A stretch of DNA of 64,000 bases from Pseudomonadota bacterium (GTDB taxonomy: Bacteria; Pseudomonadota; Gammaproteobacteria; Steroidobacterales; Steroidobacteraceae), in NCBI GenBank assembly GCA_023391815.1, contig JAEWAF010000105.1, positions 1 through 64,000 of the forward strand. Reading direction: 5' to 3'. Position numbers and translations under genes: made by a program. This document shows, piece by piece, positions 45,255 to 53,362 of this stretch (position 1 is its first letter; each line of letters opens with the position of its first letter). The notes below the pieces were generated by a model. That model had not been told where the DNA came from and made no database searches. It worked only from the letters and a program-made list of their open reading frames with translations.

Positions 45255-47333
45255 TCAGGGCCTGACCTTGGCGGTCTCCTTCGTCAAGGTCGCGTTGGCG
45301 TCGTCGCCGTCGAGCGACCAGGAGAACAAGCCGCCGAGCGAGTTGCCGTTCACGTAGTTGATTTTGGTGGCGATCACGGTCGGGTCATCGAAGCTCCAGA
45401 ACTCGTTGCCGTTATACGTCCACAGCTGGCGCGTGACCGGGTCATAGAACTTCGGCGCGTTGCGCGTCGCGAGCACCTTGTAGTCCTCGATGCCTGGCTC
45501 GTACGTGCCGGGGGCCGGGCCGGTCGCGGACTGATACAGCCCGTTGTTGGTGTTCGGCACACCGGTCCAGCCGCGGCCATAGAAAGGAATTCCCAGCACG
45601 ATCTTTTGCGAAGGCACTCCCGCGGCGAGCAGCTTCTGCACGGCTACCTCAGTCGAATAGGTATGCGCGACGCCCGTGAACGGATTGTTGGGGTCGAGGT
45701 ACAGGTTCGAATGGAAGCTCGTCGGTCCCTTCGCGTCCCAGCCACCGTGGTAGTCGTAGGTCATCAGGTTGATCCAATCCAGATGCTGCGAGTACTGGCC
45801 CGGCTCGGTGTTGTCGATCTTGTCCGCTCCGGAGCCCGCCGCGATCGTCAGCAGAAACTGGCGGCCGGTTTCCGTTTCGAGCTGATCGAGCTGCCGTCGG
45901 AACTCCTGAAGCAACAAGGTGAAGTTCTGCTTGTCCGCCGGGCTGACCGTGTTGTACGGCTGTCCGCCGGCGACCGGATACTCCCAGTCGATGTCGATTC
46001 CGTCGAAAACACCCGCGGCGGCGCCGGCTCCGCCGGTGCCGTCGATCAGCGGCAAGTTGCCTTTGAGATAAAGATCGATACAGGACGCTGCCATCGTCTG
46101 GCGTGCGGCCGCGGTGGCCGAGAACCGGCTGAAGTTCTTCGACCAGGTCCAGCCGCCGAGCGAGATGAACAGCTTGAGGTGCGGATGCCGCGCCTTGAGC
46201 TTCTTCAGCTGATTGAAGTTGCCCTTGAGCTTTTGATCCCAGGTGTCGCCGATGCCGTCGACGGAAAGCCCCGCGTCGTAGCCTCGGCCGAAGTCGGCCC
46301 AAGCATCGCCACCGTCGCCGTTGCCGCTCTCGGCGCGGTTCACGATGCCGCAGCGACCGTCGGTGTAGACGTTGCCAAACGCGTAGTTGATGAAGGTCAG
46401 CTTCGCGGCCGCACCACTCGTATCGATGTTCTTCACGTGATAGTTGCGGCCGTAGATGCCCCACTGCGTGAAGTACGATCCGACCTGCTTGGTGCTGCCG
46501 ACTGTGCCATCCCGCACGGTGATCACGACCGTATCGCTGCCGGTCGCGCCGAGGTTATCTGTGACCGTCAGGCGGAACGTCAGCGCGGTATCGGCGGTCA
46601 CTTGCGGCGCAGTGAAACTCGCGTTCGCCGTGGTGGCGCCGGAGAGTGTCACCGAGGGACCGGCGGTCTGTGCCCATTGATATGCGGCGACCGATCCGTC
46701 TGCATCGGTACCGGAGCCGTTCAGACTCACATTGGTGCCTTCAGCCACAGTGCGGTCGGCACCGGCGTTCGCCGTCGGTGACTGGTTGCCCGTCGTGACA
46801 TTGCGCACGGTCACGACGACTGCATCGCTGCCAGTCGCGCCTTGGTTGTCCGTCACGACGAGTTGGAATGTGAGCGCCGTATCGGCGGAAACTTGCGGAG
46901 CGCTGAAGCTCGCGTTGGCGCTGTTGGCGTTGGTCAACGTCACCGCCGTGCCGGCGGTCTGCGTCCATTGGTAGCTCACGACGGTGCCGTCGGAATCGGT
47001 ACCTGTGCCCCTGAGATTGGCTGCTGCTCCTTCGTTCACCGCGAAGTCGGCGCCTGCATTGGCGGTCGGCGGCACGTTGCCCGTGCCTCCGCAGGTTCCG
47101 ATCAGGCGATACCAACCGCAGGTTGGACAGTAGTCGGGCGCTGCGTTCCAGATCGAGATCGTTGCCTCGTACAACCGCCCCTGGTACTGCATGCGGTCGC
47201 CCGCTTTGTAAATCGTCGAACTGCTCCATTGCGGCACGCCCTCGCAGCTCACCGTCTGCGCGCTGGCATGACCTGCCGCGAACAGCAGCGCCAATGCGCT
47301 GAGCATCGCGGGCCACCAAGATTGTCTCTTCAT
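45255..47333 (-). CDS. Secreted GH18 chitinase with CBM5/12 and two Ig-like repeats
   Basis: Extracellular endochitinase, 692 residues from ATG 47333. Order: signal peptide (to ASAQ near 26), CBM5/12 chitin-binding domain (VPQWSSSTIYKAGDRMQYQG, CPTCGWYRLIG), two tandem PKD/REJ-like domains of about 90 residues each (both starting xPTANAGAD), then GH18. The catalytic motif is FDGIDIDWEYP with Glu451 as proton donor; GGWTWSKNF and QHLDWINLMTYDYHG are further GH18 signatures. It follows a second chitinase by 51 bases and is probably co-transcribed with it. Expected to yield chitin oligosaccharides. Confidence 0.94.
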   Translation of the reverse strand: MKRQSWWPAMLSALALLFAAGHASAQTVSCEGVPQWSSSTIYKAGDRMQYQGRLYEATISIWNAAPDYCPTCGWYRLIGTCGGTGNVPPTANAGADFAVNEGAAANLRGTGTDSDGTVVSYQWTQTAGTAVTLTNANSANASFSAPQVSADTALTFQLVVTDNQGATGSDAVVVTVRNVTTGNQSPTANAGADRTVAEGTNVSLNGSGTDADGSVAAYQWAQTAGPSVTLSGATTANASFTAPQVTADTALTFRLTVTDNLGATGSDTVVITVRDGTVGSTKQVGSYFTQWGIYGRNYHVKNIDTSGAAAKLTFINYAFGNVYTDGRCGIVNRAESGNGDGGDAWADFGRGYDAGLSVDGIGDTWDQKLKGNFNQLKKLKARHPHLKLFISLGGWTWSKNFSRFSATAAARQTMAASCIDLYLKGNLPLIDGTGGAGAAAGVFDGIDIDWEYPVAGGQPYNTVSPADKQNFTLLLQEFRRQLDQLETETGRQFLLTIAAGSGADKIDNTEPGQYSQHLDWINLMTYDYHGGWDAKGPTSFHSNLYLDPNNPFTGVAHTYSTEVAVQKLLAAGVPSQKIVLGIPFYGRGWTGVPNTNNGLYQSATGPAPGTYEPGIEDYKVLATRNAPKFYDPVTRQLWTYNGNEFWSFDDPTVIATKINYVNGNSLGGLFSWSLDGDDANATLTKETAKVRP
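46510..47071 (-). repeat. Tandem Ig-like domain repeats in the chitinase pair
   Basis: Two copies (about 46510-46780 and 46801-47071) of a 270-base coding repeat with a period near 291 bases, plus a third related copy in the upstream chitinase at about 49412-49685. All encode NAGAD..V.EG....L.G.GTD.DG and end in ATGSD/ATGTD-xVVVTVR. High DNA similarity could allow recombination, and it also explains the recurring antisense frames here. Confidence 0.8.
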
Positions 47334-47384
47334 GACGTCTCCTCCCTGGCAATACAGTTGTGATTTCCCTCTCCTGAGCTCCAT

Positions 47385-49949
47385 TCAGTTCACCACCGGC
47401 AAGCTCGGATATTCGAACTTGAGCGCGTAGCGAGTGCCGTTGTAAGTCACGGTGAAATTGCTCGGCCCGCTGATCGGCAGCTGGTACACGAAGGTGAGCG
47501 CGACCGAGGCGCCCGGCGCCAGGCTCTGCCAGCCCGGCAGCCGGATCGAAACGCGATGGAAGTCGCCGGCGAGTCCGCCGACGTTGTTACCCGAATGGCC
47601 CACCTCGATCACTGACGTGCCGAAGCCCGACTGATCCGAGAAGTTGGCCGGCGCCGAGGTCGGAACATCGAACTGAAACTCCGTGCCGCCCGGCAGCGTC
47701 ACCGTCGAACGGTTGGTGATGGTCAGCGTCGGGCTGATGGGATAGTTCTGTTCGCCGCGCTGATAGCCGCTCAGGACGATGTCGACGTTCATGGCCTGCG
47801 ACGGCATCACACGATTCGCGCGCGTATTGCCGTATGGCGGAGCACTGGCTAAAGCAGTGTGCAGCAAGCGAGTGAGGGTCGAGCCCATGAAGTACTCGCC
47901 GCTCGCGGTACGATCGTAGTCGCCCGACAGTTCCCAGATCATCACGCCGCCGACGCCGTGGCTCGCGATCCACTGCGCCTTGGCGGCGAGCGATTGATCG
48001 TCCTCGGTGGACAGAAACACTCGCTTCTGAGCGTTCCACAACCACGGCGCGACCAGTGTCGAATCGTAGTTGCGCACATAGGTGCCGGTGAGCCAGTGAT
48101 CCGGATTCGTCGCGGGATCCAGGCCATAGGCTGCGAGATAGCTGGGCGTGATGCCGTTCTGAAGATTGAGTGCGTGCCACATCGGGTTCGAGCCGCCGCC
48201 GACTTCACGCCCTTGTGCATCGAGGTCGTGCCAGAGGTTGTCGATGCCGATCGCACCGTCACCGCACGCGGTCGTGCCGGGCGGACAAGGTGGCGTTCCG
48301 ACCGAGCGACCCCACAACCCGTTCGTGCCCCCGGTCACGTTGCGGAAGCCGCGCGTGTAGTACGGCACACCGATGTTGATGCGGCCGGCCTGCAAGGCGC
48401 CGCGATAATAGTGATAAGCCCAATCCGTGTTCAGATAGCCGATGCCAGCGTACAGACCGTAAACGTTCCAGCGCACCAGCTCGGCATCACGACCGTCGTC
48501 GAACAGCGCGGCGTTGGGACCGACGAACTCGTTCCACGCGCCGTGCAGGTCATACGACATCACGTTCACATAGTCGAAGTACTTCAAGCTCTGGTAGTTC
48601 TCGAAACCTCGCAGCAGGTACCCGGACGCGGGCACGGCGCTGCTCAGAAGATAATGTTTGTTGTCCTGGACGCTCGCGGCATCCAGACGCTCCCGCAGTG
48701 TTTTGATGAGCACGTTGTAGCTGGCGTTGAGCCCGCCGCGTCGCGCGTTCGCAATCGTGAAGTCGTCGGGATTGCCGGCATCGGTCGTGGACGTCGGGTA
48801 CTCGTAGTCGATGTCGACGCCATCGAAGCCGTAGCGGCGGATGAAGGCCACCACGGAATCCGCGAACGTGTTGATGCCAGCGGTATTGACCGCGCCGTTC
48901 GCCTGCGTCGTCATCGTATAGAAGCCGCCGCTCGAGACACGCTGACCGTTATCGTCGAAATAGCCGCCGGTCTCGGCCCAGCCACCGACCGAGACCAGGG
49001 TGCGCGTATTCGGGTGCAGCTTCTTGTAGCGGTTCAGCAGATTGAAGTGACCCTGATAAGCGAATGCCGGATCCATTTCGGCGCCGCTCACGTTCGGCCA
49101 TGTCATGCCGGTGGCCGGATTGTTCGCGCTCGTCTCATTGCCGACGCTGATGCGGTTGTCGGAACCGACGTGCGCGAATGCATAGTTGATGTGCGTGATT
49201 CGCGACCAGGGAATGTCCTTCGCCAGATAGCTCGGACGGCCGTCCTTGCCGTGACGCCAGCTCGTGAAATAGCCGATCACCCGGCGCGATGTGCCGTTCG
49301 CTAACTTCTCACGGCCGCTTTCGTCGTAGACGGAGCAGTACGGCACGGCGAGACCCGGTGTCTGATAAAGACCGTCCGGGCGGCAGCGCTCGTGCCCGAT
49401 CACTACACCATCACGAACGGTGACCACGACTTGATCGGTGCCGGTGGCGCCTTGGTTGTCAGTGACCGTCAATTGGAATGTCAGCGCGACGTCGGCGGTA
49501 ACCTGAGGCGCGAGGAAGCTCGCGTTGGCGGTGTTCGCATTACTGAGCGTGACTGCTTGACCCGCCGTCTGCGCCCACGCGAATGCCGCGATCGTTCCGT
49601 CAGCGTCGGTTCCCGCGCCGTTCAAGCTGACGGTCGTTCCCTCGCCCACGATGAGATCGGCCCCGGCGTTCGCCATCGGTGGCGCGTTGGGTCCGCCGAG
49701 ACAGTCATGCAGAAAGCGCCACACGCCCCACTGGCCGGACTGCGCGGGATTGTCACCTTGCGTCCACCACTTCGCCTCGTATGCTTTGTTGACGTACTTG
49801 ACCCGGTTGCCGCCGTTATAAACCGTGGTGCTGTTCCATTCCGGATATGGACACGCCTGTTGCTGCGCCTGGCTTGGCGGCGCGAATGTCATCAGAAGAA
49901 CCAGAGCCGCGACAATCCTGAGCAGTCGGCGCGCAAGCAAAGTCCCCAT
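47385..49949 (-). CDS. Secreted multidomain GH18 chitinase
   Basis: 854 residues from ATG 49949, preceded by AGGGAGG at a good distance. Order: signal peptide ending PSQAQ, CBM5/12 domain (YPEWNSTTVYNGGNRVKYVNKAYEAKWWTQGDNP), one PKD/REJ-like domain, GH18 with catalytic YGFDGVDIDYEYP (Glu383) and VMSYDLHGAWNEF, and a C-terminal beta-sandwich (ISPTLTITNRSTVTLPGGTEFQFDVPTSAP) like the ChiC-type domain. Distinct from the downstream chitinase in its GH18 insert and C-terminal domain, so the pair is not a simple duplication. Likely the first gene of the chitinase operon. Confidence 0.94.
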   Translation of the reverse strand: MGTLLARRLLRIVAALVLLMTFAPPSQAQQQACPYPEWNSTTVYNGGNRVKYVNKAYEAKWWTQGDNPAQSGQWGVWRFLHDCLGGPNAPPMANAGADLIVGEGTTVSLNGAGTDADGTIAAFAWAQTAGQAVTLSNANTANASFLAPQVTADVALTFQLTVTDNQGATGTDQVVVTVRDGVVIGHERCRPDGLYQTPGLAVPYCSVYDESGREKLANGTSRRVIGYFTSWRHGKDGRPSYLAKDIPWSRITHINYAFAHVGSDNRISVGNETSANNPATGMTWPNVSGAEMDPAFAYQGHFNLLNRYKKLHPNTRTLVSVGGWAETGGYFDDNGQRVSSGGFYTMTTQANGAVNTAGINTFADSVVAFIRRYGFDGVDIDYEYPTSTTDAGNPDDFTIANARRGGLNASYNVLIKTLRERLDAASVQDNKHYLLSSAVPASGYLLRGFENYQSLKYFDYVNVMSYDLHGAWNEFVGPNAALFDDGRDAELVRWNVYGLYAGIGYLNTDWAYHYYRGALQAGRINIGVPYYTRGFRNVTGGTNGLWGRSVGTPPCPPGTTACGDGAIGIDNLWHDLDAQGREVGGGSNPMWHALNLQNGITPSYLAAYGLDPATNPDHWLTGTYVRNYDSTLVAPWLWNAQKRVFLSTEDDQSLAAKAQWIASHGVGGVMIWELSGDYDRTASGEYFMGSTLTRLLHTALASAPPYGNTRANRVMPSQAMNVDIVLSGYQRGEQNYPISPTLTITNRSTVTLPGGTEFQFDVPTSAPANFSDQSGFGTSVIEVGHSGNNVGGLAGDFHRVSIRLPGWQSLAPGASVALTFVYQLPISGPSNFTVTYNGTRYALKFEYPSLPVVN

Positions 49950-50291
49950 GGCACAAACCTCCCTGTGACGGCCAGACGACGACGTGATGCTTAGAAGAAC
50001 GACTGTATCGATGCTCCCTCGATCGATATTCGCTGTGGCCACTCTCTATAGAACCAATTAGATACCATTTCTTTCGGTTGGGCTCTCATTGGTTGCTATC
50101 AGATAGCATCGTCAAACCTGATACTCAACAATATTTCGTAGTTACAATCGATTAGGCACGGTCTCCATTGGTACTAACATGGACCGTAAATGGTTCTATC
50201 TCTAGCGAGAACAGGAGTTTACAGCGCGCCGTGCAGGCGCGCCGTAAGAGCGTGGCGAACGCACGCCGCGTGAGGGAGAAATCGGGAAACG
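49950..50291. promoter_or_regulatory. Chitinase upstream region with palindromic operator
   Basis: A gene-free, AT-richer 342-base region between the chitinase start and the DUF3501 stop. TGCTATC-A-GATAGCA (50094-50108) is a perfect palindrome with 7-base arms. ATAGAACCA (50048-50056) and TGGTTCTAT (50191-50199) are exact inverted copies flanking it about 135 bases apart. This could be a looping operator for chitin-responsive control of the chitinases. No clear -35/-10 pair was assigned. Confidence 0.5.
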
Positions 50292-50894
50292 TCAGGCCAG
50301 GTCGCGCGCCAGACTGTCTCGCTGAGCCGAAGCGAGCTGAACTTCGAAGTTGTACTGCGGATGATCGATTCCCACCTTCACAGGCGCACCCGCCTTGACC
50401 TTGGCGACCATCTCCGAATTCAACTCGAAACGCAGGAAATGAACCGATGAGGTCTTCTCTTCGTTCTCGCGCTCGAGGTCTTCATCGGCGATTGCGAACG
50501 ATCGCTCCATCCCTTCGACCTGAACCCAGCAGCGATCCTCGATGCCCTTCATCACGGCCAGACGCTGCTTGCGCTCTTCGGGGTCGGGAAACTCGATCAG
50601 GAACGTCACCTTCCAATTCGAGCCATCGGGAATCAGCGGGTTATACGCATCGAGCTCGTCCTGAATGCCCGCCGCCTCGAAGATGCGCTCGACCCGCAGC
50701 ATCTCCTGAATCTGATATTGAATGGTGAGCCGATCTTCGAACGCCCAAGTCACATTCGGGCCGATCGCTATCAGCCGATTGCGCTTGTGCGCGAGTACCC
50801 GCTCGCGAAATTCCTTCCGCGCGGTCGAGTACTGCTCGAGACTCATCAAATCCGCGCGGGCCAATCGTCCACGCTGAACGGAATCAGATCCCAT
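50292..50894 (-). CDS. DUF3501 family protein
   Basis: Protein of 200 residues in the DUF3501 family, of unknown function. Recognised by LARADLMSLEQYSTARKEFRERVLAHKRNR, GPNVTWAFEDRLTIQYQIQEMLRVERIFE and LDAYNPLIPDG. ATG 50894 is preferred over ATG 50846 because the family N-terminus includes the LxRADLMSLE segment. The start overlaps the Fe-S protein stop by 11 bases. In many proteobacteria this family travels with rubrerythrin and a CCG-domain Fe-S protein, suggesting a shared redox or peroxide-stress role. Confidence 0.85.
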   Translation of the reverse strand: MGSDSVQRGRLARADLMSLEQYSTARKEFRERVLAHKRNRLIAIGPNVTWAFEDRLTIQYQIQEMLRVERIFEAAGIQDELDAYNPLIPDGSNWKVTFLIEFPDPEERKQRLAVMKGIEDRCWVQVEGMERSFAIADEDLERENEEKTSSVHFLRFELNSEMVAKVKAGAPVKVGIDHPQYNFEVQLASAQRDSLARDLA

Positions 50895-52293
50895 AAGCCC
50901 TCCGCAACAGAGTGAGGGGATGCACGGGCGGCGCGGCGGTGCCGGCGTCGGCGCCGGGGAGGCCCGACTCGATCTGGTGACCGGCCATCGGACAATCGCT
51001 GGAGTAGAAGTCGGCGCCCGAGTCGTTCACTCGCCGGATCACCGGCTTGCCGATCTTCATCGACACCTCCCGATATTCCTTCTTCACCCCATACGTTCCG
51101 TTGTGCCCCGAGCAGCGCTCGATCGCATCGACCTGCGTGCCGGGGACCAGCATCAGCACATCTCGCGTCTTCAAGCCGAGATTCTGCACTCGCAAGTGAC
51201 ACGGCACGTGATAGCTGATCTTGCCCAGCTTGTTCGGGAAGTCCGTGCTCAGCAGGTTCTCCTTGTAGCGCGCCCACAGATACTCGAACGGATCGAACAT
51301 CGCGTCGCGCACCTTCACGACCCGCGGGTCGTCCGGAAACATCAGCGGCAGTTCCTGCTTGAACATCAATGTGCAGGAAGGCACCGGCGTGACGATATCC
51401 CAGCCTTCGTCCACCAATTTCGCCAGTTCCGGAATGTTCTCTTCTTTCAGCCGTTCGATGGCCTTCAGATCGCCCAGCTCCAGCTTCGGCATGCCACAGC
51501 ATTTCTCGCGGCCCGCGATTCGCACCGGGATGCCGTTGTGTTCGAAGATCGCCGTGAGATCTTCGCCGAGCTGCGGCTCGTTGCGATTGCCGTAACAGGT
51601 CGCGAACAAGACGACTTTGCCTCGCGTCTCGCCCGCCGGCCGCGGATCGAACGTCGGATGTTCGTTTCTCGCGTGACGCTTGCGATAGGTGTTGCTGTGA
51701 TATTCGGGGACCGGCGCGTTCGGATGCACACCGAGCGTCTTGTCCAGCATCTTGCGACCGAACTCCGTCTTGTTGATCGCATTGACGGCTTCAGCGACCA
51801 CCGGGATGCCGGCGATGCTGCCGACCAGGTCGGTGGCACTGAGGATCTTGTCTCGTGCCGTCACGGGCTTCGCGCCTTCGGGCGCGTGGTTGAACTTGAA
51901 TGCCTTGGCTCGCAGCATCAAGTGCGGGAAGTCGACGTTCCAGGGATGCGGCGGCACGTACGGACACTTGGTCATGTAGCACATGTCGCACAGATAACAG
52001 TGGTCGACGACGTCCCAATAGACCTTCTTGTCGACGCCATCCACTTCGCCGGTCGGAGACTCGTCGACCGCGTCGAACAGCGTCGGGAACGAGTTGCACA
52101 GGCTGAAACAGCGGCGACAGCCGTGGCAGATATCGAAAACGCGCTCCAGCTCTTTGAACAGCGACGCTTCGTTGCCGTACTCCGGATCTTGCCAAGCGAT
52201 CGGATGGCGAGTCGGCGCTTCGAGGCTGCCTTCGCGGGCGGCGGCGCGGGGCGCGGCCCCCTTTCCTTCGGAAATGACTTTTTCTTCGGACAC
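50884..52293 (-). CDS. Heterodisulfide-reductase-like (Fe-S)/CCG-domain protein
   Basis: 469-residue iron-sulfur protein. Two [4Fe-4S] ferredoxin motifs: CHGCRRCFSLC (Cys56, 59, 62, 66) and CYLCDMCYMTKCP. The C-terminal half contains two CCG-type cysteine-rich regions (REKCCGMPKLELGD and VPCHLRVQNLGLKT) like those of HdrB/D and GlpC. No membrane segments. It is probably an electron-transfer partner of the rubrerythrin encoded just upstream, as in similar clusters elsewhere. It resembles GlpC-type anaerobic dehydrogenase subunits but no dehydrogenase is nearby. Confidence 0.88.
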   Translation of the reverse strand: MSEEKVISEGKGAAPRAAAREGSLEAPTRHPIAWQDPEYGNEASLFKELERVFDICHGCRRCFSLCNSFPTLFDAVDESPTGEVDGVDKKVYWDVVDHCYLCDMCYMTKCPYVPPHPWNVDFPHLMLRAKAFKFNHAPEGAKPVTARDKILSATDLVGSIAGIPVVAEAVNAINKTEFGRKMLDKTLGVHPNAPVPEYHSNTYRKRHARNEHPTFDPRPAGETRGKVVLFATCYGNRNEPQLGEDLTAIFEHNGIPVRIAGREKCCGMPKLELGDLKAIERLKEENIPELAKLVDEGWDIVTPVPSCTLMFKQELPLMFPDDPRVVKVRDAMFDPFEYLWARYKENLLSTDFPNKLGKISYHVPCHLRVQNLGLKTRDVLMLVPGTQVDAIERCSGHNGTYGVKKEYREVSMKIGKPVIRRVNDSGADFYSSDCPMAGHQIESGLPGADAGTAAPPVHPLTLLRRAYGI

Positions 52294-52351
52294 GCAGTTT
52301 CCTGGCGAACGGCTGGGACTGAGTGAAACGATCGAAACGCGCGGTCCCCAA

Positions 52352-52388
52352 AGCCAGCGGCCGGCAGAGATCTCCCTGCCGGCCGGCT
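52352..52388 (-). terminator. Hairpin between rubrerythrin and Fe-S gene
   Basis: GCCGGCAG and CTGCCGGC form a strong stem around an 8-base loop, extendable to about 13 imperfect pairs (52352-52388). On the minus strand it follows the rubrerythrin stop by about 33 bases but has only a weak TTT tail, so it is more likely an attenuator or mRNA-stabilising structure that lets rubrerythrin be made in excess. Confidence 0.55.
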
Positions 52389-52420
52389 TTTCGATAGACC
52401 GCGAGCGCGAACCGACGCGC

Positions 52421-52837
52421 TTACAGCGTGTCGAGCGCCTTCTGGAAGCGATTGGCGTGCGAGCGCTCGGCCTTGGCCAGCGTCTCGAACCAATCGGCGA
52501 TTTCCTCGAAGCCTTCGTCGCGGGCCTGCTTGGCCATGCCCGGGTACATGTCGGTGTACTCGTGCGTCTCGCCGGCGATGGCGGCCTTCAGATTCGCGCC
52601 AGTCGGGCCGATCGGCAGGCCCGTGGCCGGGTCGCCCACCGCCTCCAGATATTCCAGATGGCCGTGCGCATGGCCGGTCTCACCCTCGGCCGTCGAGCGG
52701 AAAACCGCGGCGACATCGTTGAAGCCTTCGACGTCCGCTTTGGCTGCGAAGTAAAGATACCGACGATTTGCCTGGGATTCGCCCGCGAAGGCGTCCTTCA
52801 AATTCTTTTCGGTGCTCGTACCTTTCAGACTCTTCAT
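52421..52837 (-). CDS. Rubrerythrin-like diiron protein without rubredoxin domain
   Basis: 138-residue four-helix ferritin-like protein that in the family reduces hydrogen peroxide. Diiron ligands: Glu20 (AFAGESQANRRY), Glu53/His56 (EGETGH), Glu90 (AIAGETHEY), Glu124/His127 (AERSHANRF). The usual C-terminal rubredoxin CxxC domain is absent, so an external electron donor is needed; the adjacent Fe-S protein is the obvious candidate. It is the first gene of the module, with a 15-base palindrome about 85 bases upstream of its start. Confidence 0.92.
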   Translation of the reverse strand: MKSLKGTSTEKNLKDAFAGESQANRRYLYFAAKADVEGFNDVAAVFRSTAEGETGHAHGHLEYLEAVGDPATGLPIGPTGANLKAAIAGETHEYTDMYPGMAKQARDEGFEEIADWFETLAKAERSHANRFQKALDTL

Positions 52838-52920
52838 TGCAGCTCACCTCAATTGCCGGCGGGTAGGAAGTGGCGAAACTCTTTGTCAGACTTTGACCGG
52901 TGGTGCCCTGCACGGGACCA

Positions 52921-52935
52921 TTAGACATAGTCTAA
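52921..52935. promoter_or_regulatory. Palindromic operator upstream of rubrerythrin
   Basis: TTAGAC-ATA-GTCTAA is a perfect inverted repeat with 6-base arms and a 3-base spacer. It lies in the 218-base gap between the divergent rubrerythrin and xseB genes, about 85 bases before the rubrerythrin start. It resembles Rrf2/IscR-family half-sites, which would give redox or Fe-S control. A TTGCTC sequence on the minus strand (52938-52943) could be a -35 box beside it. The assignment to a regulator family is inference. Confidence 0.55.
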
Positions 52936-53055
52936 TCGAGCAAGAATCTAGTCCTGGCCGCTCGCGGAGTCAACGCCGATGCTCGGCGAGTGCAACTGTC
53001 GCTGCCGACCGAGAAGCTATAAGCTTGCGGCGCCGCCAATGACGCCCACGCCATC

Positions 53056-53358
53056 GTGACCAGCAAAACCTCTTCCACCGAAACCGTCGACACCGTACCG
53101 AATGGGACGGCGGTGGGTGCCGCCGACTTCGAACGCTCGCTGGCCGAGCTCGAAGCGATCGTCGACAAGCTCGAGCAAGGCGATCTGTCGCTGGACGACT
53201 CGCTGCGCCACTTCGAGCGGGGCGTGCAGTTGACGCGCTCATGTCAGAATGCGCTCAAGCAGGCCGAACAGAAAGTGGAGATTCTCCTTCGACGCAGCGG
53301 CGCCGAGGGCGATTTCGCCGCGGCGCCGTTCGATACGGACGCGGGCGACGAGCGTTAA
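53056..53358 (+). CDS. xseB: Exodeoxyribonuclease VII small subunit
   Basis: Accessory subunit of exonuclease VII, which degrades single-stranded DNA; the large subunit XseA is not in the window. The 100 residues contain the family core FERSLAELEAIVDKLEQGDLSLDDSLRHFERGVQLTRSCQNALKQAEQKV. The start is GTG at 53056. It lies 4 bases before ispA, the classic xseB-ispA-dxs order. The Asp/Glu-rich C-terminal tail is variable in the family. Confidence 0.93.
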   Translation: MTSKTSSTETVDTVPNGTAVGAADFERSLAELEAIVDKLEQGDLSLDDSLRHFERGVQLTRSCQNALKQAEQKVEILLRRSGAEGDFAAAPFDTDAGDER

Positions 53359-53362
53359 CCGC

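Noticed and set aside
46456..46974. Regularly spaced similar frames antisense to the chitinase
   Set aside because: They mirror the tandem Ig-like domains and are not a CRISPR array or separate genes; the repeat unit is about 290 bases and coding.
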